A stretch of DNA of 64,000 bases from Candidatus Bathyarchaeota archaeon (GTDB lineage Archaea; Thermoproteota; Bathyarchaeia; Bathyarchaeales; Bathycorpusculaceae), in NCBI GenBank assembly GCA_026014465.1, contig JAOZID010000010.1:650288-714287 (forward strand), read 5' to 3'. Positions 26,632-37,088 of the stretch are shown here, piece after piece. Both the position numbers and the translations under genes were made by a program. Each line of letters begins with the position of its first letter. Within the stretch, counting starts at the first letter, position 1. The notes below the pieces were generated by a model that was not told the DNA's origin, searched no databases, and saw only the letters and a program-made list of their open reading frames with translations.

Positions 26632-27200
26632 ACTTGGCTGGGCGGTTTTTCCTGCTGATCCAAAGCATGGTTGATTATGGTTATGCATGAGGCGGCGAGG
26701 TAAGGGGTTTTTCCTAGGCTGATTTTTTGTCCGTAGCGCAGGGCGAAGCGTTCTGCGGTTTTGGGAAGCCCCACGTGGTCGCCTAGTATGAATAGGGGGT
26801 TTGGTTCGATGTCTGTGTGGGCTATGTTTGCGCCGCCTTCTTCGAGGACGTAGATGCTGTTTGTCTGCGCCTTTTGCTTGATGAGGTTCTCAAAACTGTT
26901 CTTGCCCAAGGCTACGCCAGGATGAGCTTTGCCGCTGAATGTTTTTTTAAGTATAGCCTGCCAGGTTTCAATGTTAGTACGCACATCATAGAGTTGTTCG
27001 CCGTTAATGCGCAGGTGCAAGGGTGGGTTTGGGGCGCCGTTTAGGATGGCGTGGAAGTTGACGTCGCGGCGCAGTCCGTGTGATAAAAACAGGCTTGTAA
27101 CTATGCACTCATAAACAATATCCAAGCGCCCTGCATCATGCAAGCTACTCCAATTAGAATCTGTACGTCCCTGCCTAGAAAACAACACAAACTCGCGCAT
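26628..27200 (-). CDS. trmY: tRNA (pseudouridine54-N1)-methyltransferase TrmY
   Basis: SPOUT-fold enzyme that methylates pseudouridine 54 in archaeal tRNA T loops. About 190 residues starting MREFVLFSRQGRTDS; the knot region shows LEEGGANI and NPLFILGDHVGLP, and the end has SLGKTPYLAASCITIINHAL, matching TrmY. A second start (ATG 27209) would add three residues. It lies 1.1 kb from a tRNA-Thr gene that lacks U54, whereas both tRNA-Pro genes keep it. Convergent with thiL with overlapping stops. Confidence 0.87.
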   Translation of the reverse strand: MREFVLFSRQGRTDSNWSSLHDAGRLDIVYECIVTSLFLSHGLRRDVNFHAILNGAPNPPLHLRINGEQLYDVRTNIETWQAILKKTFSGKAHPGVALGKNSFENLIKQKAQTNSIYVLEEGGANIAHTDIEPNPLFILGDHVGLPKTAERFALRYGQKISLGKTPYLAASCITIINHALDQQEKPPSQV

Positions 27201-27281
27201 ACCCAACATCTGCTAACCACAACGCGCTGTAGCTTTTAGTTATTTCGAAGCCTCCTTGGCTTAACAAAAAAAGAAGGGTTG

Positions 27282-28643
27282 TTAGGTCATGAAGCGTTTG
27301 ATGGTTTCGTAGAGTACACTGGTTCCAAAAACTAGGTTTTCTATGGATATGCGTTCGTCGATACCATGTTCGCGCCTTGTGGCTTTTATGCCGTAGCGGT
27401 TTTCGCTGTGCATAGGGTGGAAGCCGTAGCAGGTGCTGTTTTTTCGTCGGAAGAAGCGTGAGTCGGTGCCACCTGTCATGAGCATGGGGACAACGCCGCT
27501 GTTGGGTTCAAAATCAGCTATGACGTCTGTGATAGTTTGGTAAAGTGGTGTTTGGATTGGGGATTCGGAGGGTTCTTGGGCTTGGATGGGTTCAAAGGAG
27601 AGTTTGTCTAAGCCTACTTCGGTGAGTAGCGATTTTATCAAGCCCAGTGCCTCTTGGATGGAATGACCTGGAAGTATTCTGCAGTCAAAAACTGCCGTGC
27701 ACTCGGAGGGTATTACGTTTTCTTTGACGCCGCCGCAAATCATGGTTGGCGTTATGGTCATGCGCAATCTGGGGCGAAGCTCGTCGACTACGGTTGCTTC
27801 GGTTTTCTCCAAGCCGTCCAGTAAAGTGTCGCTGCCTTCAGGGTTGGACAGCACCTGCATAAGCGGCTCTTGCAAGCTGACTTCTTTAGCTGCTAAGTCG
27901 CCCAGAAAATACTTCACCGTAGAGCACAACTCGACAGGTGAGAGGTAGCTGCCCAGTTTTGTGACCACCTGATTCATACGTGTAATGGCGTTATCTGCGG
28001 CATCAGGCATTGAACCGTGACCTGGAATTCCACGTGCCCTAATCCTGAGCCATAGTAGCCCTTTCTCTGCAACCTGTACGGTGAAAACGTTGCCGCCCCG
28101 CAATGGTATGGTTGAGCCGCCGCCCTCATTCAGTACGTAGGGGGCAAAGATTTTGTCGGGATGCGTTTTGAGCATGTATTCTGCGCCCATGACTCCGCCT
28201 GCTTCTTCGTCGGCGGTTGCTGCCAAAATCACGTCTCCCTTGAGTTTGACGCCGTTTCTTTTTAGGAGTTTGAATGCCATGGTTTCTATGGCGGTCATGC
28301 CTTTCATGTCTAGGGTGCCGCGTCCCCAGACGAATCCGTCTTTTACTACGCCGCCAAAAGGGTCTACGCTCCATTCTGCAGGGTTTGCTGCTACGACATC
28401 TAGGTGAGATAGTAGTAGGAGGCTGGGTTTTTCGTCTGTGCCGCGTATTCGTGTGACGACGCTGCCTCGGTTGGGAGCGGACTCAAAGATTTCGCAGCTA
28501 AAGCCGTCTTGTTTTAGGTTTTGGCTTAGGTACTGGGCGGCTTTTGTTTCGTTTCCAGGGGGGTTGGTGGTGTTTATGCGTATGAGGTCGCTTAGCAGGT
28601 TTGTGACTTCTTCTTCAATCTCTTTTAGGATGGGCGGGCGCAT
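27282..28643 (-). CDS. M20-family metallopeptidase/deacylase
   Basis: Di-zinc hydrolase of the ArgE/DapE/CPG2 group, about 453 residues from ATG 28643; the 29 codons upstream to 28730 are unlike the family. Zinc-site motifs are present in order: LLSHLDVV, WGRGTLDMKG, TADEEAGG (catalytic Glu plus ligand) and a late FHPMHSENRYGIKATRREHG. An insertion dimerisation domain lies between (GIPGHGSMPDAADNAI). Substrate could be a peptide or an N-acyl amino acid. It is divergent from an Lrp-type regulator (184 bp), which might control it. Confidence 0.88.
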   Translation of the reverse strand: MRPPILKEIEEEVTNLLSDLIRINTTNPPGNETKAAQYLSQNLKQDGFSCEIFESAPNRGSVVTRIRGTDEKPSLLLLSHLDVVAANPAEWSVDPFGGVVKDGFVWGRGTLDMKGMTAIETMAFKLLKRNGVKLKGDVILAATADEEAGGVMGAEYMLKTHPDKIFAPYVLNEGGGSTIPLRGGNVFTVQVAEKGLLWLRIRARGIPGHGSMPDAADNAITRMNQVVTKLGSYLSPVELCSTVKYFLGDLAAKEVSLQEPLMQVLSNPEGSDTLLDGLEKTEATVVDELRPRLRMTITPTMICGGVKENVIPSECTAVFDCRILPGHSIQEALGLIKSLLTEVGLDKLSFEPIQAQEPSESPIQTPLYQTITDVIADFEPNSGVVPMLMTGGTDSRFFRRKNSTCYGFHPMHSENRYGIKATRREHGIDERISIENLVFGTSVLYETIKRFMT

Positions 28644-28764
28644 TTTTGGTTTCACATCGAAGTAGAATAGCCTGTGTTCTCTTAAGCGTTTCTTGTGTCT
28701 TATGGCGGAGTATAAGCATAATCCAAGCAAATTGAGGGAGTAAAATCTGTTAAGCCAACATGAA

Positions 28765-28827
28765 GTTTATATATGAATGTTAAAATGACTAAGAGACAGA
28801 ATCAACTTCAGAATAAGGCAGATAAAA
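28765..28827 (+). promoter_or_regulatory. Promoter of the Lrp-type regulator
   Basis: GTTTATATATGAAT at about 28767-28780 is a good archaeal TATA box; the predicted start about 25 nt on leaves a short leader of about 25 nt before ATG 28828. No strong ribosome site is seen (AAGGCAGATAAAA precedes the ATG). Confidence 0.5.
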
Positions 28828-29334
28828 ATGAAAGAACTGAAACCTTTGGACTATCAACTCCTGTTCGAACTTATGAAGGATTCCCACCGAAGTGACCGCC
28901 AACTAGCTAAGGCACTTGGAATTTCTCAGCCCACCGTCACAAGAAGGCGGGCAATGCTTGAGGACAGCACCATTGAAGGCTACACTGTTATTCCCAAGTT
29001 TGGGCAAATCGGCTTTGAGCTGGCAGCCTTCACTTTTCTGAAGACCAAGCTCAACAACTTGAAAGGTGACGAGAAAGACAAAACCCTAAGCAGCTTCAAA
29101 GAATGGTACCTAAAACAGCCAAATGTAGTTGTTGTTTTGGATGGTCAAGGCATGGGTTGGGATGCAGTCTGCGTTTCTTTGCACGAAAACTATACAAGCT
29201 TTGCAGAATTCCTCAGAGCTCAAAAAGCAGAATTCGGAGAATTAATCACTGAAACCCAAAGTTTCCAAGCCGACCTAAAACCCGAAGCAATAATCAAATC
29301 CTTCCACCTCAAATACTTGGCAAAAACCAAGTAA
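28828..29334 (+). CDS. Lrp/AsnC-like transcriptional regulator
   Basis: 168 residues. The N-terminal HTH is DYQLLFELMKDSHRSDRQLA, then KALGISQPTVTRRRAMLE, typical of Lrp proteins; the rest (FELAAFTFLKTKL, NVVVVLDGQGMGWDAVCVSL) forms a RAM-like alpha/beta domain. Possible targets include its own promoter and the divergent M20 peptidase. The ligand is unknown. Confidence 0.8.
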   Translation: MKELKPLDYQLLFELMKDSHRSDRQLAKALGISQPTVTRRRAMLEDSTIEGYTVIPKFGQIGFELAAFTFLKTKLNNLKGDEKDKTLSSFKEWYLKQPNVVVVLDGQGMGWDAVCVSLHENYTSFAEFLRAQKAEFGELITETQSFQADLKPEAIIKSFHLKYLAKTK

Positions 29335-29372
29335 CCCCCATTTCCCACTAAAACAACCCGCCAAACACTTTT

Positions 29373-29588
29373 TTATTTACTACCCCGCGATTCCCAGTCC
29401 TCTTTAAGCTTCTCCGCCAAATTCCCATCCTCCAAAATAAACGCGCCTCTATACCCACAATTCCTACACTGCCAAAGCGACCAAAACTGAGGCAAACCCT
29501 GCGCCCAAAAAATATCCGTAGAACCACAACGCGGACAAAATTTCTCCCCACGCCGCTTTGAATTCTCCTCTTTACCAGTTGCCACCAC
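29373..29588 (-). CDS. Small zinc-ribbon protein
   Basis: 71 residues with a four-cysteine ribbon: CPRCGSTDIFW (first knuckle at about 18-21) and WQCRNCGYRGAFILEDG (second at about 41-44), then an acidic helix. It resembles the ribbons of TFS/TFB or of archaeal RNA-binding proteins but has no other domain. GG(A/T)-rich sequence precedes ATG 29588. Isolated from neighbours by short gaps. Confidence 0.7.
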   Translation of the reverse strand: MVATGKEENSKRRGEKFCPRCGSTDIFWAQGLPQFWSLWQCRNCGYRGAFILEDGNLAEKLKEDWESRGSK

Positions 29589-29724
29589 AATTCACCGTTG
29601 CACAATAAACTATCCCCTGCCTTCTTAAAAAGACAACATCACGCAACCTAAATCTGCCCTGCACTGGCGTGCCTGCAACCTTTCCAAAAGTCTCTTTTGG
29701 TTTGTGCAAGGTTTATAGATTAAT

Positions 29725-30549
29725 TTGAGTATTGTTTGTTGCTGCGGAGATTTTGTTTTGCTGTTTGGCGTTGAGTTACCTGTGTTTTACTCTTTGGCGG
29801 CGGCGTTGGTTTTAGCTTTTGTTAATTTGTATTCTCACAGGATGCGGCTTTACGCGGGGATTCACAAGAACCGTGCTTTGTCTTTTTTTGGGGGGATAAC
29901 GGCTGCGTATGTGTTTTTGGGTTTGCTTCCTAAGCTTTTGCAGGCGGGGGAGCATTTGAGTGAGGTGTTTGGGAGTTCTTCGCTGGTGGGTTTTTATGAG
30001 GACGACCTTTTCTTGGTGGTTTTTTTGGGTTTTTTGCTCTTCTTTTCTTTGGAGCATTTGGCTACGCGTTCAAGGCGTGAGCAGCAAACTGTAACGGGGC
30101 AAAAACTTAGGCATACCCAAGCGTCCACGGGTGTTTTCGTGGCGCACTTTTCCAGTTTTGCCTTCATGACGTTTGTGATAAGTTTTCTGCTGCTCTTTGA
30201 ATTCCAGTTAAGTCCTATCACTGCAGTTCTCTACACTTTAGCCGTGGCGCTGCACCTAGTGATTATGGACAACTCCATGGTACAACACTACAAATGCCTA
30301 CAAGTCAGCATAGGACGATACATAGCCGCCCTCATCCCCCTCATCGCGTGGCTGGTCTCAGTAATCTTCCCCGAAGGCATAACCCAAGCATACTTCATGC
30401 TAGCCCTAGTCTCAGGAGTGATTCTATACCACGCAATACGCAGCGAAGTCCCAAACATAAACAGAAAGAAAAGCCTAGCTCTATTCATCACAGGAGCCCT
30501 AATCTACTCCATCCTACTCATAGCTCACGACTTAGCAATCGCCATCTAA
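29725..30549 (+). CDS. Eight-helix membrane protein, distantly ZIP-like
   Basis: 274 residues (TTG start at 29725, with TTTATAGATT about 15 bases before) with about eight hydrophobic helices. The second helix segment (LSFFGGITAAYVFLGLLPKL) and a later HLVIMDNSMVQHY resemble ZIP metal transporters, but the HNxxD-type metal motif is not clear, so metal transport is only a suggestion. The gene is the clearest example of G/T-rich start and A/C-rich end. Confidence 0.5.
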   Translation: MSIVCCCGDFVLLFGVELPVFYSLAAALVLAFVNLYSHRMRLYAGIHKNRALSFFGGITAAYVFLGLLPKLLQAGEHLSEVFGSSSLVGFYEDDLFLVVFLGFLLFFSLEHLATRSRREQQTVTGQKLRHTQASTGVFVAHFSSFAFMTFVISFLLLFEFQLSPITAVLYTLAVALHLVIMDNSMVQHYKCLQVSIGRYIAALIPLIAWLVSVIFPEGITQAYFMLALVSGVILYHAIRSEVPNINRKKSLALFITGALIYSILLIAHDLAIAI

Positions 30550-30623
30550 AAACGACAAGTTGCTTTTGTAAACCAAAACAGGTGCAGTTTAAGATAAAAA
30601 GAAAATAAAGGAAAGAAGAGGGT

Positions 30624-32591
30624 TTATTTTTTGTTTAATTGTTTGCGCATTTCTTCGTAGGTGGTTTTGATGTCTTCTACGGATGCGTCGTCTTCTAGGG
30701 TGGATACGTCACCGATGGGTGCGCCGATGAGGACTGCTTTGAGGATTCTGCGCATGATTTTGCCGCTACGTGTTTTGGGTAGTTTGTTGACCATGACGAT
30801 GGCGTCGGGGGTGGCGATGGGCCCAATGGTGCTTCGGATGTGTTTGACTAGCTCTACGCGTAGTTCTTCGCTGGGTTGGTGTCCGCTGCGCAGGGTGATG
30901 AATGCGACGGGGACTTCGCCTTTGACTACGTCTTCTTTGCCCATAACTGCTGCTTCGGATACTGCGGGGTGAGAAACCAAAGCGCTTTCGAGTTCAACGG
31001 TGCCGATGCGGTGACCTGCGACTTTCATGACTTCGTCTGCTCTGCCAAGGAGCCAGAAGTAACCGTCTGTGTCGCGCACGGCGTAGTCGCCTGTGTAGTA
31101 CGTGTTTGCCCATTTGCCAAAGTATGTCTGTTTGAAGCGTTCAGGGTCTTTCCAAAGGGTCTGGAGCATGCCTGGCCAGGGGGTCTTGATTACAAGGAAA
31201 CCTTTGGTTCCCGCGGGGACAGGTTGACCTTTCTCGTCGTAGATTTGCGCGTCAATTGCGGGCAATGGCAAAGTTGCAGAACCTGGTTTGAGTGGGGTTA
31301 GTTCGATGCCTGAGAGCGGGGAAATCATGAATCCGCCTGTTTCTGTTTGCCACCAAGTGTCGATGATGGCTAGTTTTTCTTTGCCGACTACGCGGTAGTA
31401 CCATTTCCAGGCTTCGGGGTTGATTGGTTCACCGACGGTGCCTAGGATGCGTAGGCTGCTAAGGTCATGTTTGTTGACGTAGTCTTCGCCGAATTTCATG
31501 AACATGCGCACTGCGGTGGGTGTACCGTAGAGGATGTTGATGCCGTGGCGTTCAATCATGTCCCACCAGCGGTCTTTGTCGGGGAAGTCGGGGGTGCCTT
31601 CGAAGAGGAATGCGGTGATGCCTAAGCTTAGGGGTGCGTAGACGTTGTAGGTGTGTCCTGTAATCCAGCCGATGTCGGCGACGCACCAGTAGATGTCTTC
31701 TTCGGTGGGGTTGAAAGCCCATTTGAGTGTCCAGTAAGACCAGACGAGGTAGCCTGCTGTGCCGTGTTGGACGCCTTTGGGTTTGCCTGTGGTTCCTGAA
31801 GTGTAGAGGATGAACAGTGGGTCTGAAGCAGCCATTTTTTCAGGTTCCACATACGCGCTTGCGCCTGCTTGTGCAAGAGCATCATCATACCAGACGTCAC
31901 GTCCTTCCTGCATCTCAACTTCTTGACCCGTGCGTTTAACCACAATAACTTTCTCTACGCTGGTTGCGATTTTCAGGGCGCGGTCGGCGTTGGCTTTGAT
32001 GGCAACAGATTTGCCGCGTCTAAAGGAGCCGTCTGCGGTGATTAGGATTTTTGCGCCGCTGTCGTTGATGCGGTCAGCAAGGGCTTCAGCGCTAAAACCT
32101 GAAAAGACTACTGCGTGAATGCCGCCTAAGCGGACAGCTGCAAGCAAGGTGATTGGTAGTTCGGGAATAACGGGCAAGTAAACGGCTACGCGGTCGCCTT
32201 TTTTAAGTCCAAGGTCTTGGAGGGCTTTGGCGAGTCTGTTTACTTCGCGGTAAAGCTGGTAGTAAGTGTAGGTTTTAACTTCGCCCATTTCGCCTTCCCA
32301 GATGTAGGCAAGCTTGTTCTTCCTGCTGGTTTTTACATGCCTGTCAAGGGCGTTGTAGGAAACGTTAAGCTCTGCGCCTTCAAACCATTTGTAAAATGGC
32401 GCATCAGAGTCATCTAGGACTTTGTCGGCTGGCTTGAACCAGTCGATGGCTTTTGCTTTCTCTGCCCAAAAAGCCTGCGGGTCTTTAAGGGCTGCTTCCC
32501 AAATTTGTTTTCTTTTCTCTCCAGAAGAAACCGGATTACCTGGTGGAGAATATTTTTCGTTGAACGGTAAGCTAGCTTCAGACATTTTCAT
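30624..32591 (-). CDS. acs: Acetyl-CoA synthetase (AMP-forming)
   Basis: Cytoplasmic enzyme making acetyl-CoA from acetate, ATP and CoA through acetyl-AMP. About 655 residues, full length. Motifs: the P-loop-like YTSGTTGKPKGVQHG, WWQTETGG, YTGDYA, LGRADEVMKVAGHRIG, and the C-terminal KTRSGKIMRR with the Lys subject to acetylation in bacteria. The first ATG at 32591 or the one at 32585 could be used. Upstream in the same direction is a SatP-type acetate transporter, so the pair probably takes up and activates acetate. The 281-bp gap between them has A/T-rich promoter-like sequence and no gene. Confidence 0.95.
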   Translation of the reverse strand: MKMSEASLPFNEKYSPPGNPVSSGEKRKQIWEAALKDPQAFWAEKAKAIDWFKPADKVLDDSDAPFYKWFEGAELNVSYNALDRHVKTSRKNKLAYIWEGEMGEVKTYTYYQLYREVNRLAKALQDLGLKKGDRVAVYLPVIPELPITLLAAVRLGGIHAVVFSGFSAEALADRINDSGAKILITADGSFRRGKSVAIKANADRALKIATSVEKVIVVKRTGQEVEMQEGRDVWYDDALAQAGASAYVEPEKMAASDPLFILYTSGTTGKPKGVQHGTAGYLVWSYWTLKWAFNPTEEDIYWCVADIGWITGHTYNVYAPLSLGITAFLFEGTPDFPDKDRWWDMIERHGINILYGTPTAVRMFMKFGEDYVNKHDLSSLRILGTVGEPINPEAWKWYYRVVGKEKLAIIDTWWQTETGGFMISPLSGIELTPLKPGSATLPLPAIDAQIYDEKGQPVPAGTKGFLVIKTPWPGMLQTLWKDPERFKQTYFGKWANTYYTGDYAVRDTDGYFWLLGRADEVMKVAGHRIGTVELESALVSHPAVSEAAVMGKEDVVKGEVPVAFITLRSGHQPSEELRVELVKHIRSTIGPIATPDAIVMVNKLPKTRSGKIMRRILKAVLIGAPIGDVSTLEDDASVEDIKTTYEEMRKQLNKK

Positions 32592-32872
32592 CAATCCACG
32601 AATACGTTAGGAAAACCGTTCAGTTCGGAGAGTATAAAGTTTTTCGGTTTCTCTGCTTAAAAGTAAAAAAGACCCTGCTTGATTATGAAGTAAAGAAAAC
32701 CCTGTGAAACTTTTTTGGCGGGCGAGAAAAAACTGTTGTAGCTTATGCCTTGAAAGCCTCTTGCGGTCGAAACTATAATTTGCATTTTTCAAACCGCCTA
32801 AACCTGATGCATAAAAACCTGAATAAATTGGGGGTGCAAATAGAAAAAGGGTAGTGTGTGGTGGTTGGTTGT

Positions 32873-33463
32873 TTATTGGGTGGGGCAGATGGGGAGTACT
32901 GTTTTTTTGTTGGCTTCGTTTAGGACTTCTGCGAATGCTAGGTAGACTGCGCTTAAGCCGCATATGACGCCTTCGATGCCGACGAACGTGTTGAAGGTGA
33001 TTGTTCCTGATATTACGGGGTTGCCTGTTATGTCTCTGATTGTGAGCAGGAAGAACAGCACGGTTAAGCTGGCGAACACGAATTGCAGTGCACGGTTAGT
33101 TTTTAGTGTGCCAAAGAACATGGCAAACGTGAACAGTCCCCACATGAAAAAGTACGCCGCCATGGCAGTTTCTGTTGGGGCTACTAACCCGTTGAAGAAG
33201 GTCAGTTTAGGCAGGACCAACAAAAGTACCAAGGACCACCAGAATAAGCCGTAGGATGTGAACGCCACGGTGCCGAAAGTGTTGCCTTTGCGGAACTCCA
33301 TGATGCCCACGATTACTTGTGCTAAGCCTCCGTAAGCTATGCCCATCGCCAGTATCATTGTGTCTAAGGGGAACAAGCCCGCGTTGTGCAGGTTCAGCAG
33401 GACGGTTGTTAAGCCAAAGCCCAGCAGCCCAAGAGGTGCTGGATTAGCAAATTTTTCACTCAT
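32873..33463 (-). CDS. satP: GPR1/FUN34/YaaH (SatP) acetate transporter
   Basis: Six-helix membrane transporter of 196 residues for acetate/succinate. The family signature [14 protein letters not shown] is at 7-20, near the first helix, and the remaining five helices follow in the expected spacing, with [23 protein letters not shown] after the second helix. It precedes acetyl-CoA synthetase in the same direction. Confidence 0.92.
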   Translation of the reverse strand: MSEKFANPAPLGLLGFGLTTVLLNLHNAGLFPLDTMILAMGIAYGGLAQVIVGIMEFRKGNTFGTVAFTSYGLFWWSLVLLLVLPKLTFFNGLVAPTETAMAAYFFMWGLFTFAMFFGTLKTNRALQFVFASLTVLFFLLTIRDITGNPVISGTITFNTFVGIEGVICGLSAVYLAFAEVLNEANKKTVLPICPTQ

Positions 33464-33537
33464 TGTTTCACATCGCGAAGGTTTACCGTTTTAGACGTTT
33501 GTTCACCGTTTTAGCATATAAACCCTTGGTGTCTGCC

Positions 33538-36327
33538 TCATGCTTTTCTTCGTTTGCTTGTAATGTATTTGCCTACTTCCAATGAGCTAAAGACGATGGC
33601 TGCAAACAGTAGTGCAACACCCCAGTCCATGAGTGCGGGCGCGTACATGTACATCACGCTTTCAACTTCTACGCCTAGGAAGATTTCTTGGATGCCGGGT
33701 ACGTAGAGCACGAGCAGTTGTAGGGCAAAGGAGGACAGCAAAGCGTACCATAGGTACTTGTTCTTGAACAAGCCGACTTTGAGCACGGGGTACTTGAGTG
33801 AACGCGCAGATAAGGCAATGGCTAACTCTACCACGACCATGTTGACAAACAACTGCGTTCTTGCCATCGCAAGCTGCTCAGGACCCAGCCACGGTTGGCT
33901 GTTAAAGAATGCAAACAGCATCAAAGCCGTTGTTATGATGGGCGTAATTATCAGGTACATCCTTACGTCGCGCGTGAATATGCTGCCCTTGGGGTTGCGG
34001 GGTTTGCGCTCCATCAAGTCAGGGTCACCGGGGTCAACGCCTAAAGCTATGGCAGGCAAACCGTCTGTGACTAGGTTGATCCAGAGAATCTGCACTGCGG
34101 TTAGGGCGATTGCGGCGTTGTAGATGTTTTCTTGTCCGATGATAGTTGAGCTCAGACCTGGCGAAAACACCTCGGCGAGGTAGGGGACTGCGACGACGGC
34201 TATGAACATAACGAGGATTTCCATGATGTTGCATTGCAGCAGGAAGGTTAGGTACTTCTTGATGTTGTCAAAGATTTCTCTGCCTTCTTTTACGGCTTTG
34301 ACTATGGATGCAAAGTTGTCGTCTGCAAGGATCATGTCGGCGGCTTCTTTGGTTACTTCGGTTCCTGTGACGCCCATGGCAACTCCGATGTCGCTCATTT
34401 TGAGGGCGGGTGCATCGTTTACGCCATCTCCGGTCATGGCTACGACTTGGTCTTTGGTCTTCCATGCTTTGACTATGCGTGTTTTGTGTTCTGGTGAAAC
34501 TCTGGCGTAAATGACGGTGTTCTCAACTGCGTTGACCAACTGCTCATCAGTCATTGCTTCTAGTTCAGGACCTGTAAGCACTTTGCCTTCGTCTTTCTCG
34601 CCCAGCAGGTTAAGTTCTTTAGCTACAGCGGTTGCGGTGAGCTTGTGGTCTCCTGTAATCATGACAACGCGAATACCTGCGCTACGGCACAAGCTGATGG
34701 CGTCTTTTACTTCGCCGCGTGGCGGATCAATCATGCCCATGATGCCTACAAAGATAAGGTCTTTTTCAATGGTCTCATCAAAGCTGTCCATGTCTGCAGG
34801 GAGTTCTTTGTATGCAAAACCCAAGTTTCGCAGCGCCTGCAACGCCATCGCTTCAGTAACCTTTAGCAGCTCTGTTTTGTGTTCTGCAGTTAGTTTTTCG
34901 ACTTTACCATTGTGTAGTATACGCGTGCATTTTTGAAGCACCACTTCAGGCGCGCCTTTCATGTAGGCAGTTTTCTTTTTGCCTGCTACATGCACGGTGG
35001 TCATGCGTTTGCGTTCAGAGGAAAACGGCACTTCAGCGATGCGGGGTTCTTGCTTGTATAACTCTTCCTTCCAAAGCCCAGCTTTTGCCGCGGTAACAAT
35101 TAATGCGCCCTCTGTGGGGTCGCCTTTGATTTTCCATTTGTTGCTTTGGACGTCTTTCTCTAAGCTGGAGTCATTGCACAACGAAGCAACTTTTAGAAGC
35201 GTTTTTAGTTGCTCGTCGGGCGTGACGGTTTTGTCTTCTATTTGGAATTCGCCTTCAGGCGCGTATCCTGTGCCTGTGACTTTCATGGCGGTGTCGTTGA
35301 AGTAGATGCGTTGGACGGTCATTTCGCCTTTTGTCATGGTTCCTGTTTTGTCTGAGCAAATGACGCTGGTGCTGCCCAAGGTTTCTACGGCGGGAAGCCG
35401 CTTTACGATGGTGTTGACGCTTGCCATGCGGTACATTCCAATGGCTAATGCGCCTGTTACGATTGCGGGCAACGCTTCGGGAACTGCGGCTACGGCAAGG
35501 CTAACAGCCCACAGGATCATCTCAAGGACCGGACGCTGCTCAACAACGATGCCCACCGTGCCAACGCCGATGCATATGACCACGGCAAGGACACCGATTA
35601 GTTTGCCCACGCTTGCCATGCGCCGCTCTAACGGCGTTTTTTCTTGGCTGGTTGTTTGTACCATCTTGGCGATTTTGCCAAACTCTGTTTCCATGGCGGT
35701 TGTTGTGATAACGGCTTTGGCTCTGCCGTAAACAACTACGGTTCCAGTGAAAACCAAGTTACGCATATCGTTAAGCTGTGTGTCAGCTGCCAACGCTTTG
35801 GTGGTTTTGTCAACTGGCGCGGATTCGCCTGTTAGGGCGGCTTCGTCTAGTTTGAGGTTGTGTGCTTCAAGAAGCCGTGCGTCAGCTGGAACCTTATCGC
35901 CAGTGTATAGCAAAATCACATCGCCAGGCACTAGCTCTGCGGCGGGAACGGTAGTTTCTTTCCCGTCGCGCAGCACCGTGGCGGTTGGCGCCGTCATCTT
36001 TTTGAGGGCTTCTACAGCTTTTTCGCTGCGGTATTCCTGAGTGAAACCTAGCACTGCACTTGCGATGACTATGGCTACGATTATGAGTGCGTCGATGGTT
36101 TCGCCTATCCATAAAGAGAGTCCTGTGGCGATTAGCAGGATTATCATGAGGATGTCGGTGAATTGGGACAGGAATAGTTTGATGGGGGAGGTGCCTTTTT
36201 CTTTTTTGAGTTCGTTGGGTCCGTATTTGGCTATGCGGGTTTTTGCTTCTTCAGCGGTTAAGCCTTCTTGTTTAGTTTGAAGTTCCTCAAGTGCCTCTTC
36301 AGGTTTTAGGGCGTGCCAAGGTTTCAC
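33538..36327 (-). CDS. P2A-type cation (calcium) ATPase
   Basis: 929-residue P-type ATPase. Order: N-terminal cation ATPase domain, actuator with TGES (166-169), M4 with PEALP (283-287, cation site), phosphorylation site Asp326 in CSDKTGT, nucleotide domain with KGAPE, hinge [10 protein letters not shown], and M6 [13 protein letters not shown] whose Asn and Asp bind calcium in PacL/SERCA relatives. A C-terminal four-helix cation domain ends the protein. Ca2+ efflux is likely; Mn2+ cannot be ruled out. Confidence 0.93.
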   Translation of the reverse strand: MKPWHALKPEEALEELQTKQEGLTAEEAKTRIAKYGPNELKKEKGTSPIKLFLSQFTDILMIILLIATGLSLWIGETIDALIIVAIVIASAVLGFTQEYRSEKAVEALKKMTAPTATVLRDGKETTVPAAELVPGDVILLYTGDKVPADARLLEAHNLKLDEAALTGESAPVDKTTKALAADTQLNDMRNLVFTGTVVVYGRAKAVITTTAMETEFGKIAKMVQTTSQEKTPLERRMASVGKLIGVLAVVICIGVGTVGIVVEQRPVLEMILWAVSLAVAAVPEALPAIVTGALAIGMYRMASVNTIVKRLPAVETLGSTSVICSDKTGTMTKGEMTVQRIYFNDTAMKVTGTGYAPEGEFQIEDKTVTPDEQLKTLLKVASLCNDSSLEKDVQSNKWKIKGDPTEGALIVTAAKAGLWKEELYKQEPRIAEVPFSSERKRMTTVHVAGKKKTAYMKGAPEVVLQKCTRILHNGKVEKLTAEHKTELLKVTEAMALQALRNLGFAYKELPADMDSFDETIEKDLIFVGIMGMIDPPRGEVKDAISLCRSAGIRVVMITGDHKLTATAVAKELNLLGEKDEGKVLTGPELEAMTDEQLVNAVENTVIYARVSPEHKTRIVKAWKTKDQVVAMTGDGVNDAPALKMSDIGVAMGVTGTEVTKEAADMILADDNFASIVKAVKEGREIFDNIKKYLTFLLQCNIMEILVMFIAVVAVPYLAEVFSPGLSSTIIGQENIYNAAIALTAVQILWINLVTDGLPAIALGVDPGDPDLMERKPRNPKGSIFTRDVRMYLIITPIITTALMLFAFFNSQPWLGPEQLAMARTQLFVNMVVVELAIALSARSLKYPVLKVGLFKNKYLWYALLSSFALQLLVLYVPGIQEIFLGVEVESVMYMYAPALMDWGVALLFAAIVFSSLEVGKYITSKRRKA

Positions 36328-36660
36328 TGTGACATAACAACTCCGATTTCAGCTAACCCTTTCTCATTTACACCTATAGATGTTTCTGCACCATCCACAC
36401 CAAACCTCCTTGCAGTGCCTCATTTTTGCTCCATAACCCTCAAAACAAGCCTCAAATCATGCATGCAAACCCGCGAAAAGACCACGTTTCTGCTAATAGA
36501 TAGCCTCGACACAAAAACCCGCTTTACAGAGGCGCGCCTAAAGTTTTGGGGCGGTATGGGACGAAAAGTTCTTAAGGAATTGGGTATTTCTCCTAAGCGC
36601 AATAGAACGCAAGTTCACAACCTACAAAGGTTAAAATACCCGAATAGAGAGGTGAAAAGT
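36328..36660. other. Divergent intergenic region, ATPase and P1
   Basis: 333 bp between opposite starts. Upstream of P1 there is GAGGTG before ATG 36661 and an A/T-rich block (TTAAAATACCC at about 36632). An open frame runs through much of it in phase with P1 (36313 onward), but it has no family-like sequence and no start context, so I leave it untranslated. No RNA gene seen. Confidence 0.5.
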
Positions 36661-36978
36661 ATGGAAAATATTTACGCCGCAATGCTTCTTCACAAGGCAG
36701 GTAAAGAAATAACTGAAGATTCAGTTACAAGCGTCCTTACTGCAGCAGGAGTTACTGTTGATGCAGTACAAGTCAAAGCATTAGTTGCTTCACTAAGCGA
36801 AGTTAACATTGATGAAGCAATCAAGGCAGCACCCACGATGATGGCAGCATCCGCCGCCCCAGCAGCCGCCCCAGCAGAAGACAAACCCGCAGCACCCAAA
36901 GAAGAACCCAAGAAAGCAGAAGACGACAAAGCCAAAGAAGAGGAAGCACTCGAAGGACTCGGAGCACTATTCGGGTAA
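36661..36978 (+). CDS. rpl12: Ribosomal stalk protein P1 (L12)
   Basis: 105 residues: helical dimerisation domain ([17 protein letters not shown]...), Ala/Pro-rich hinge ([17 protein letters not shown]), an acidic Lys/Glu stretch and the conserved tail [11 protein letters not shown] that binds elongation factors. GAGGTG lies six bases before the ATG. In most archaea it follows the L11-L1-P0 genes; here no L10/P0 is within several kilobases, so the gene stands alone. Confidence 0.95.
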   Translation: MENIYAAMLLHKAGKEITEDSVTSVLTAAGVTVDAVQVKALVASLSEVNIDEAIKAAPTMMAASAAPAAAPAEDKPAAPKEEPKKAEDDKAKEEEALEGLGALFG

Positions 36979-37088
36979 ACTCGCCCACTCCCTTCATTTT
37001 AATTCCTACCCTAATTTACATCCTAAACCGTTTTCTTTTTCAACAAACCTTCTCTGAACCCAAAAACTAACTAAGTGAAAAATAGGGC

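Noticed and set aside
36313-36660. N-terminal extension of ribosomal protein P1
   Set aside because: P1 proteins start at [10 protein letters not shown]; the added residues are unlike any family member and GAGGTG supports the internal ATG.
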